Positions 1 to 5,348 of a stretch of 5,348 nt of DNA are shown here, piece by piece. The stretch is from Candidatus Aminicenantota bacterium (GTDB taxonomy: Bacteria > Acidobacteriota > Aminicenantia > Aminicenantales > Aminicenantaceae): NCBI GenBank assembly GCA_004378665.1, contig SOIA01000390.1, positions 1-5,348 on the forward strand. The letters run 5' to 3'. The translations under genes were made by a program, and so were the position numbers. Under the pieces are notes generated by a model, which did not search any database, was not told the DNA's origin, and saw only the letters and a list, made by a program, of their open reading frames with translations. How positions within the stretch are numbered: the first letter of the stretch is position 1; the number at the start of each line of letters is the position of its first letter.

Positions 1-1176
1 ACCTCAGAATACATCAGAGACACCATCGACAGGGCAGAGAGAGAAAACGCCAGTTTAGTCATCATCACTCTGAACACTCCTGGGGGTTTGGACTCATCAA
101 TGAGAGAGATCATTGAGAGAATCCTGAGCTCGAAAGTTCCAGTCGCCGCTTATGTCAGTCCCAGCGGCGGCCGGGCCGCTTCAGCCGGATTCTTTATATC
201 CATCGCCTGCGATATCTTTGCCATGGCTCCTGGAACGAGTACGGGTGCGGCTCATCCTGTCGGTGTATCCATTACAGGGCAGTCCATGGACAAGACGATG
301 GAAGAAAAGGTCACTCACGACGCCGCGGCTTACATCAAAACGCTCGCGGAAAAAAGAGGAAGAAACATCCGATTAGCCGAAGACGCTGTCAGGAAAAGCA
401 CGTCTTGGACGGAAAAAGAAGCGCTGGAAGGAAACCTGATCGATTTGATCGCCAAAAACGAACAGGAAATCATCGAATTCTATGACGGCAAAAGCCTCAA
501 GAGATTCACCGGTGAAGAAGAGATTCTTGATCTCAGAGATGAGGAAATCATCGAAATCCCGATGTCGGCCAGACAAAAGTTTTTGATCACGATTTCCAAC
601 CCCAACCTGGCCTATATTCTCCTCATGTTGGGATTGCTCGGGCTTTACTTTGAATTTTCGAATCCGGGCTCCATCCTCCCCGGTGTATTGGGAGGGATCT
701 TCCTGCTCTTAGCCATATTCTCTTTCCAGATACTGCCCATTAATTATGTCGGTCTAATGCTGATCCTGTTAGCCATCGGATTATTCATTCTTGAGATAAA
801 AATCCAGAGTTACGGAATTCTAACCGTAGGAGGAATAGCTGCAATGGTCATCGGATCACTCATGCTCATACCAGCTCCGATTCCGGAATTGCGCCCCAGC
901 TTGAAATTCATCATTCCCATGGCTGTGGGCTTGTCTTTAATCTTTATCTTCTTGATCACCATCGCCATCCGGGCGCAAATGAATAAAATCCACACGGGAA
1001 AAGAAGGCCTGGTGGGAGAGATCGGGGTGGCTCAGAGCAATCTCAAGCCGGAAGGAACGGTCTTTGTCCATGGCGAACTATGGAATGCAGAAGCATCAGA
1101 AGACATTCTAAAGGGCACGAAGGTTAAAGTCATTGAAGTCAAGAAAAACCTGATGCTGAAAGTGACCAAATCCTGA
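1..1176 (+). CDS. Long-form NfeD membrane-bound serine protease (ClpP-class), 5'-truncated
   Basis: The reading frame is open from base 1, so the N-terminus (signal peptide and first strand/helix of the protease domain) lies outside the window; 391 residues are visible. Residues 1-150 form a ClpP/crotonase-like protease domain: the NTPGG oxyanion-type motif is at residues 25-29, the nucleophile serine in GRAASAG is Ser61 (bases 181-183), and Lys103 (bases 307-309, in EEKVTHD) matches the lysine of the Ser97/Lys138 dyad of Pyrococcus PH1510. About five hydrophobic segments follow (roughly residues 203-324). A C-terminal NfeD OB-fold (about 332-390) contains TGKEGLVGEIGVA and HGELWNAEA. Both catalytic residues are present, so it looks active. 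The TTG at 88 is an internal Leu codon, not the start, because homology continues upstream of it. It sits before the slipin gene as in the classic NfeD-stomatin operon. In the family, the enzyme is a membrane protease acting on the partner stomatin; that this holds here is inference. Confidence 0.93.
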   Translation, partial: TSEYIRDTIDRAERENASLVIITLNTPGGLDSSMREIIERILSSKVPVAAYVSPSGGRAASAGFFISIACDIFAMAPGTSTGAAHPVGVSITGQSMDKTMEEKVTHDAAAYIKTLAEKRGRNIRLAEDAVRKSTSWTEKEALEGNLIDLIAKNEQEIIEFYDGKSLKRFTGEEEILDLRDEEIIEIPMSARQKFLITISNPNLAYILLMLGLLGLYFEFSNPGSILPGVLGGIFLLLAIFSFQILPINYVGLMLILLAIGLFILEIKIQSYGILTVGGIAAMVIGSLMLIPAPIPELRPSLKFIIPMAVGLSLIFIFLITIAIRAQMNKIHTGKEGLVGEIGVAQSNLKPEGTVFVHGELWNAEASEDILKGTKVKVIEVKKNLMLKVTKS

Positions 1177-1341
1177 AGAGAACGAAGTCGGGCTGAAACT
1201 CTATCCAACTTGAGAAAAGGACAGAATGACCTTTAGAAATAATATGAGTCCCATGAAAAATCCTGCTTTGGAAGAAGTAGAGGAAATTCAGACAAAAAAG
1301 ATTTAATAATAAAAGATAACGCTAAACTCAGGAGGTAAAAA
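1177..1341 (+). other. NfeD-slipin spacer
   Basis: This 165-base spacer becomes AT-rich towards its right end. I find no convincing hairpin terminator and no promoter with two good boxes. It contains a 26-codon reading frame (ATG 1226 to TAA 1304-1306) preceded by a purine-rich AAAAGGA. It may encode a small peptide, be a gene remnant, or be chance. The spacer is long for an otherwise compact gene row, so a separate slipin promoter here is possible but not demonstrated. Confidence 0.5.
1330..1336 (+). promoter_or_regulatory. Strong Shine-Dalgarno site of the slipin gene
   Basis: AGGAGGT lies six bases (counted from GGAGG) before ATG 1342 and fixes that start. It is the only near-perfect Shine-Dalgarno sequence in the window. 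The downstream SPOR and lnt genes use GTG and TTG starts without a clear one, which suggests slipin is translated more strongly than its neighbours. Confidence 0.9.
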
Positions 1342-2091
1342 ATGCAAACTTTTTTGGGTATCATCATATCGCTCTTCGTAATTTATCTGTTGAATGCGAT
1401 AAAAATTTTAAGGGAATATGAACGCGGCGTAATTTTCCGATTAGGAAGAGTTCTTGCCAAGCCTAAAGGACCCGGGCTAATCTTTGTATTCCCACCTATC
1501 GACCGTATGGTCAGAGTGAGCCTTCGAATAATCGTCATGGACATTCCCCCTCAAGATGTTATCACTAAGGATAACGTTTCAGTGAAGGTCAACGCGGTGG
1601 TTTATTTTCGCGTCATGGAGCCACAAAAAGCAATCATCGAAGTCCAGGATTACATTTTTGCCACCTCCCAGCTCGCCCAGACAACTCTGCGGAGTGTTCT
1701 CGGAAAGGTCGAGCTGGATGATCTCCTTTCAGAAAGGGAAAAGCTCAACTCCCAGCTCCAGGAAATCATTGATAAACACTCAGACCCCTGGGGTATCAAG
1801 ATTCAGTTAGTGGAGATGAAGCATGTCGACCTTCCGGAGAATATGGTCAGAGCTATTGCCAGACAAGCCGAAGCAGAGAGAGAAAAAAGAGCGAAAATCA
1901 TACATGCAGACGGAGAGTTCCAAGCGGCCGGCCAGCTCACCAGAGCCGCTGATATCATATCGGTCAATCCACAGGCTCTCCAGCTCAGGTTTCTGGGAAC
2001 ACTCACAGAAATAGCAACCGAAAAAAATTCAACCATCGTTTTCCCGCTTCCCATCGAAATGTTCAAAGCCTTCTTCAAGGAAACGAAATAA
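1342..2091 (+). CDS. Slipin / stomatin-like SPFH (band 7) family membrane protein
   Basis: This 249-residue protein has the usual length for a bacterial slipin. Residues 4-20 form one N-terminal membrane segment. Residues 22 to about 195 are the SPFH/band 7 domain, with the family signatures EYERGVIFRLGR (25-36), GPGL (43-46), LDDLLSERE (125-133), DPWGIKI (148-154), KHVDLPENM (160-168) and ARQAEAEREKRAKIIHADGE (173-192). The last part is a charged helix that makes coiled-coil oligomers in this family. The C-terminus carries a hydrophobic segment, STIVFPLPIEM (230-240), like the segment that the NfeD partner cleaves in Pyrococcus stomatin. Slipins form membrane-bound oligomeric scaffolds in microdomains; the exact role here is unknown. 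The start is fixed by the Shine-Dalgarno sequence at 1330-1336. The gene ends with two consecutive TAA codons (2089-2094) directly before the SPOR gene, which is in the same frame. Confidence 0.95.
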   Translation: MQTFLGIIISLFVIYLLNAIKILREYERGVIFRLGRVLAKPKGPGLIFVFPPIDRMVRVSLRIIVMDIPPQDVITKDNVSVKVNAVVYFRVMEPQKAIIEVQDYIFATSQLAQTTLRSVLGKVELDDLLSEREKLNSQLQEIIDKHSDPWGIKIQLVEMKHVDLPENMVRAIARQAEAEREKRAKIIHADGEFQAAGQLTRAADIISVNPQALQLRFLGTLTEIATEKNSTIVFPLPIEMFKAFFKETK

Positions 2092-2097
2092 TAAGCC

Positions 2098-2628
2098 GTG
2101 GCCAATAAAGATTACAGAGAAATTCAGCTCTCCACCTCCCAGCTTGCTGTTATCTTCATCGTGATTCTAGCCCTTGGCGTGGTCATTTTTCTCTTAGGCA
2201 TTTCCGTCGGCAAGAAACAGGCGCAACTCGTCCAGGAATCGGATTTAACCGCTTCGGGCAAGATCGAACAGGCTGCAGAGAAACTTCCCGCGCCCGTCCA
2301 GGAAACAAAAGACCCGATAAGCAAAGAGATAGCATCTCATCAGAGGGCCAAAGAAAAAACTCAGAAGAAAGAACAGGCCCCACCGCGCAATCTCTTTTAC
2401 ATCCAAGTCGCAGCACTGAACAGTAGAGATGCCGCCATCTCTTTTGCAGAGTTATTCAAGGCAAAGGGCTATCCCGCTCTTGTTCTCGATCCCTTTTCAA
2501 CGGATGGGAGACAGGTTTTCCGCGTGAGGATCGGTGGTTACGAAACAAAAGAAAAAGCCGAAGAAGTACTTGCTCAACTGCGGGCAGAGACTAACAGGAA
2601 GACGGACTACTTCATCATCAGAAGCTAA
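2098..2628 (+). CDS. Single-pass membrane protein with C-terminal SPOR domain
   Basis: This 176-residue protein has a short N-terminal tail, one membrane segment (about residues 16-37), a charged Lys/Glu/Gln/Pro-rich linker (about 40-97) and a C-terminal SPOR domain (about 98-175). The SPOR domain is recognisable from FYIQVAAL (100-107), an FAELFKAKGYPALVL helix-strand (116-130) and FRVRIGGYETKEKAEE (141-156). SPOR domains bind peptidoglycan strands stripped of stem peptides, typically at the septum (FtsN, DedD, RlpA), so the domain should face the periplasm. The GTG at 2098 is the first usable start, since two in-frame TAA codons at 2089-2094 close the frame just upstream. There is no Shine-Dalgarno sequence at normal spacing (AAGGA at 2077-2081 is 16 bases away), so translation probably depends on ribosomes finishing slipin. 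The domain assignment is firm. The specific cell-division role is inferred, and I cannot assign an individual gene name. Confidence 0.88.
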   Translation: MANKDYREIQLSTSQLAVIFIVILALGVVIFLLGISVGKKQAQLVQESDLTASGKIEQAAEKLPAPVQETKDPISKEIASHQRAKEKTQKKEQAPPRNLFYIQVAALNSRDAAISFAELFKAKGYPALVLDPFSTDGRQVFRVRIGGYETKEKAEEVLAQLRAETNRKTDYFIIRS

Positions 2629-2632
2629 GCTC

Positions 2633-2659
2633 CTGGAAGCTGACCAGTTTTTTTCTTTT
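2633..2659 (+). terminator. Weak terminator-like stem with T-rich tract
   Basis: CTGG (2633-2636) can pair with CCAG (2644-2647) around a seven-base loop. It is followed at once by seven T, one C and four T. The four-pair stem is short for an intrinsic terminator, so it may attenuate or do nothing. It sits just after the SPOR stop codon, a sensible place for partial termination ahead of lnt. Confidence 0.25.
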
Positions 2660-2669
2660 AAAAGACTAT

Positions 2670-2684
2670 TGGAATATCATTCCA
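2670..2684. repeat. Perfect inverted repeat upstream of lnt
   Basis: TGGAATATCATTCCA has six-base perfect arms around a three-base centre and lies 16 bases before the lnt start codon. It could form a small hairpin near the ribosome entry site or be a protein-binding site. It could also be chance, because arms of this size arise easily. Confidence 0.3.
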
Positions 2685-2700
2685 CGCCGGTGCCTCCATT

Positions 2701-4257
2701 TTGAAAGACAGAATAACCGATATCGCCCTCGCCATTATGAGTGGGGCCCTCACAGCTTTTTCAGTTCCCAAGTTCGGGCTGTCCTTTTTCGCCTGGATCT
2801 CCCTCATTCCCCTTCTGTTCATCATCATAAATAAAAAGCCCGCTCGATCCTTCCTGCTCGGGCTTATTGCCGGTGGTTCATACAACGCAGTCCTGATTTA
2901 CTGGATCCCGTCTGTTCCTGCCTACTACGGAAACCTCTCCATAGGAATCAGTATCATTATTTATTTAGTGTTTGTCCTTTTCCTGGCACTCTACTGGGCC
3001 TTCTTCTGTTTCCTCTGGACGAAAATCTCACAATCCTTTCCCAAATTGGTCTTTTTACTTGCGCCTTTTCTCTGGATTTCCTTAGAATACATTCTCACTC
3101 ATTTTTTAACAGGATTTCCCTGGGGACTTATCGGCTCGACTCAATACCAGAACATCTGGTTCATCCAGATGGCATCGATAACAGGAGTCTACGGACTCTC
3201 ATTCGTGCTTGTGCTCTTCCAGAGCCTGTTTCTCTACTCCATGAAATACAGGAAGAAAACGCCATTTCTCTCTGTTCTCGCCCTCGTGCTCATCATCCAC
3301 CTGGGAGGGTTTCTGAGCCTGAAGAAGACCACTCTCACAGAAGACTCGTTCACTGCTTCTGTTATTCAGGGAAACGTCTCTTCGGATATCTCCTGGGATC
3401 AAGTCACGACCCAGGAAATCTGGAGCCTTTTTAACCAACATATTGAATTGAGCCGGAAATCATACGAGGGCGGAGCCGAACTCATCATCTGGCCTGAATT
3501 CTCGGTTCCTCTCTGCTTCAGCTGCTCATACGGTTATTTTCAAGACTTCAAAGAAAAACTCAACCAGTTCGTCCAGGAAACTGATTGCACTCTTCTTCTC
3601 GGAACAAATGAAAAAACCAGCACGCCAGGAGACGTGAGCTATCATAATACCGCGTTGTGCCTTAGCCCTGACCTCTCAACGAGCCACTACTATAAAATGC
3701 ATCTTGTCCCCTTCGGGGAATACACCCCTTATAAAAAAATCTTTTCCTTTATCGAAAAAATGACACACGCCATAGGGGAAATCTCGCCTGGAACACAGTA
3801 TAAACTCCACCCATTCAAATCGTTGAAATTTGGATCCCCCATATGCTATGAAATCATTTTTCCCAATCTTGTTCGAAAATTCGCTAAGAAAGGAGCAGGC
3901 TTTCTTGTGACAATCACCAACGATGGCTGGTACGGAAGAAGCTCAGCTCCGTATCAGCATTTCTCGATGGCCGTCTTACGATCTGTCGAAAACAGACGGT
4001 ATCTCCTCCGGGCCGCCACAACAGGCATCAGCGGCATCATCGACCCTTACGGCCGCATCCTCTCCAAATCCAAGCTGATGACTCAAACTCACCTCACAGA
4101 AGTCATCACCCCATCAAAAACACTGACCTTTTATACAAAATTTGGAGATGTCCTTCCCTTCCTGAGCTTGACTTTGACCCCTGTATTCATTATTCTGGCA
4201 GTTGTAAAGAAGAGAAATGAAAGAAAAAGACGACGCTCCAAAAAAGAGCCACTCTAA
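2701..4257 (+). CDS. lnt: Apolipoprotein N-acyltransferase
   Basis: Lnt transfers an acyl chain from a phospholipid to the N-terminal cysteine of apolipoproteins, the last step of lipoprotein maturation in the inner membrane of diderm bacteria. The 518 residues match the family's usual length (E. coli about 512). Residues 1 to about 205 are several hydrophobic membrane helices, with the family motif TGFPWGLIGSTQYQ (137-150). Residues about 216-475 are the nitrilase-like catalytic domain. Its triad is complete: Glu266 in IIWPEFSVP, Lys332 in YYKMHLVPFGEY and Cys382 in SPICYEIIFP, matching E. coli Glu267/Lys335/Cys387. NDGWYG (407-412) is also conserved. A last membrane helix spans about 484-502, followed by a strongly basic tail. 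The TTG start at 2701 is preferred because in-frame stops lie upstream (TGA 2641, TAA 2659). The next candidate, ATG 2737, would begin right at the first helix. No clear Shine-Dalgarno sequence precedes TTG. The 3' end overlaps prfB by 41 bases. Confidence 0.95.
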   Translation: MKDRITDIALAIMSGALTAFSVPKFGLSFFAWISLIPLLFIIINKKPARSFLLGLIAGGSYNAVLIYWIPSVPAYYGNLSIGISIIIYLVFVLFLALYWAFFCFLWTKISQSFPKLVFLLAPFLWISLEYILTHFLTGFPWGLIGSTQYQNIWFIQMASITGVYGLSFVLVLFQSLFLYSMKYRKKTPFLSVLALVLIIHLGGFLSLKKTTLTEDSFTASVIQGNVSSDISWDQVTTQEIWSLFNQHIELSRKSYEGGAELIIWPEFSVPLCFSCSYGYFQDFKEKLNQFVQETDCTLLLGTNEKTSTPGDVSYHNTALCLSPDLSTSHYYKMHLVPFGEYTPYKKIFSFIEKMTHAIGEISPGTQYKLHPFKSLKFGSPICYEIIFPNLVRKFAKKGAGFLVTITNDGWYGRSSAPYQHFSMAVLRSVENRRYLLRAATTGISGIIDPYGRILSKSKLMTQTHLTEVITPSKTLTFYTKFGDVLPFLSLTLTPVFIILAVVKKRNERKRRRSKKEPL

Positions 4258-5348
4258 TCTTTTAATCAAGATCAAAGAATGCCTTTCCAAATTCGAAGAA
4301 CTCAGAGGTTATCTTTGACCTCAGCCAAAAAGAGGCTGAGTTCAATGCCATAAACACAGAGCTTTCCACTCCTGATATCTGGAAAGACCAGAACAAATTC
4401 CAATCCCTCCAGCAGAATAAAAAAAGACTCGAAAAAAACATTCAACTCCTCTCCAGCCTTTACAGAGAAAAAGAAGATCTCGAAGTCCTGGAAGAACTGG
4501 CAGGAGAGGGAGAAAACGTGGATGAAGAGATCAGCCAGTCTCTTGCGTCATTCGAGAAGAACCTTGAAGAAGCCAAGCTTCAAACTCTCTTCTTTGAAGA
4601 AGATGATGCACGAAATGCCATTCTCACTATCCACCCGGGCGCAGGCGGGACTGAATCCCAGGACTGGGCCCAAATACTTCTCAGGATGTATCTGAGATAT
4701 GCGGAGAGGAAAGGTTTCAAGACAGATATCCTTGACTTTCTTGCTGGGGAAGAAGCCGGACTGAAAAGCGTAACTGTTCGAATACAGGGAGATTACGCTT
4801 ACGGCAATCTCAGTCAGGAATCCGGCGTCCACCGTCTTGTCAGAATATCGCCTTTTGATGCCAACAAAAGACGTCACACATCCTTTGCAGCTGTCTTTGT
4901 CTATCCCGAGGTCGAAGAAGATATTGAAGTCGATATCAATCCAGAAGACCTCCGGATCGATACCTACCGTGCCTCTGGCCGTGGAGGACAACATGTCAAC
5001 GTCACCGATTCCGCAGTCAGGATAACCCATATCCCAACAAATATAGTTGTCCAATGCCAGAGCGAAAGGTCCCAGCACAAGAACAAGGCCAGTGCCATGA
5101 AAGTTCTCAAAGCGAGAATTTATGAGCTCGAAAAGAAAGTCAAACGGGAGAAGCTTGAAAAACTTGAAGATGCGAAATCGGATATTGCCTGGGGAAATCA
5201 GATCCGGTCTTACGTGCTCCAGCCTTACAGGATGATAAAGGATTTGAGGACAAACGTGGAAATCGGAGATGTGGACAGAGTTTTGGACGGAGATATCGAC
5301 GAATTCATCAAATCCAACCTCATCGCCAGGAAATCAGGGACGAACAAA
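4217..5348 (+). CDS. prfB: Peptide chain release factor 2 (programmed +1 frameshift; 3' end cut by the window)
   Basis: RF2 recognises UGA and UAA stop codons and triggers peptide release. The first 33 codons (4217-4315) end LRGYL at an in-frame TGA (4316-4318). A +1 shift skips T4316 and continues from GAC 4317 for 344 codons to the window edge, giving 377 residues. E. coli RF2 has 365, so the true stop should be very near. Key motifs are the stop-codon-reading tripeptide SPF (residues 211-213, bases 4848-4856) and the peptidyl-transfer motif GGQ (256-258, bases 4983-4991), both offset by six from E. coli. HPGAGGTESQDWAQ, GDYAYGNL, RSQHKNK and SDIAWGNQIRSYVL are also typical. The residue matching E. 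coli Thr246 is Ala, the common form. ATG 4217 is the only ATG, GTG or TTG between in-frame TAA 4205 and TGA 4316, so the start is well supported although it lies inside lnt. Only a weak purine-rich AAGAAGAG precedes it. Confidence 0.96.
4304..4319 (+). promoter_or_regulatory. RF2 autoregulatory +1 frameshift site
   Basis: AGAGGT (4304-4309), a Shine-Dalgarno-like element, is followed by TAT and then the slippery CTT TGA C (4313-4319). In E. coli prfB the arrangement is AGG GGG TAT CTT TGA C, with the same spacing. When RF2 is scarce the ribosome pauses at the poorly terminating UGA-C and slips from CUU to UUU; when RF2 is plentiful, synthesis stops after 33 residues. The internal Shine-Dalgarno-like element has fewer G residues than in E. 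coli, so its strength may differ. The mechanism is known for the family; its operation here is inferred from the intact site and the continuous homology across the shift. Confidence 0.94.

Noticed and set aside
88..90. TTG as start codon of the NfeD gene
   Set aside because: The same frame is open to base 1 and encodes typical NfeD sequence there, including the NTPGG motif just before it, so TTG is an internal leucine.
1210..1245. Promoter with TTGAGA (1210-1215) and TAGAAA (1234-1239) or TAATAT (1240-1245)
   Set aside because: TAGAAA is a poor -10 match at 18-base spacing, and TAATAT is too far away at 24 bases. It is not better than expected by chance in AT-rich DNA.
1803..2105. Minus-strand open frame opposite the end of the slipin gene
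   Set aside because: It is antisense to conserved slipin codons, and its product is a low-information Ser/Ala-rich sequence without family features.
2737..2739. ATG as lnt start
   Set aside because: It would begin at the very first residues of the first membrane helix and has no Shine-Dalgarno sequence. TTG 2701 gives a more family-like short leader.
4279..4281. ATG as alternative prfB start
   Set aside because: It is in a different frame from the CTT TGA site, and its frame closes after a short run without RF2-like sequence.
4316..4318. TGA in prfB as a nonsense mutation or pseudogene
   Set aside because: It sits in the canonical RF2 recoding context CTT TGA C with an SD-like element upstream, and the downstream frame is fully conserved with intact SPF and GGQ motifs.
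4548..5078. Long minus-strand open frame of 176 codons
   Set aside because: It lies wholly inside the well-supported prfB coding sequence, and its translation shows no recognisable domain.
1..5348. Mobile element, phage, defence or CRISPR content
   Set aside because: All genes belong to conserved envelope or translation families on one strand. No transposase, integrase, tRNA, direct repeat array or compositional break is visible.

Overview
The window reads entirely on the + strand and carries five genes head to tail: a 5'-truncated long-form NfeD membrane serine protease, a slipin (stomatin-like SPFH protein), a single-pass SPOR-domain protein, apolipoprotein N-acyltransferase (lnt), and peptide chain release factor 2 (prfB). 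prfB runs off the right edge, probably only a few codons short of its end. No RNA genes, mobile elements, CRISPR arrays or long repeats are visible. No stretch longer than 165 bases lacks a gene.

Organism: Lnt and a SPOR-domain protein point to a diderm (Gram-negative) bacterium. Base composition looks like mid-40s percent GC by eye. From memory, lnt directly before prfB is a gene order seen in Desulfobacterota (Geobacter-like) and some related phyla, so that is my best but unverified guess. The sequence alone does not fix the phylum.

Layout: bases 1-1176 hold NfeD with its Ser/Lys protease dyad, membrane segments and C-terminal OB-fold. A 165-base spacer follows and ends in a strong Shine-Dalgarno sequence. 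Bases 1342-2091 hold the slipin, which ends in two tandem stop codons. The SPOR gene begins at a GTG six bases after the slipin stop (2098-2628). A 72-base spacer with a T-rich tract and a short inverted repeat precedes lnt (TTG start, 2701-4257). prfB begins at ATG 4217, inside the end of lnt. Its frame is interrupted at codon 34 by an in-frame TGA within the classic RF2 programmed +1 frameshift site (CTT TGA C) and continues in the next frame to the window edge.

How the genes fit together: NfeD and slipin are the well-known stomatin-operon pair. In Pyrococcus the NfeD homologue cleaves the hydrophobic C-terminus of its stomatin partner, and a comparable hydrophobic C-terminus is present here. 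The SPOR protein and Lnt add cell-envelope functions (peptidoglycan binding and lipoprotein maturation). prfB is a translation gene whose expression is self-regulated by the frameshift. I see a conserved envelope and translation cluster and no undescribed system. The most notable items are the intact RF2 recoding site, the unusually long lnt/prfB overlap and the SPOR gene joined to the NfeD-slipin pair.
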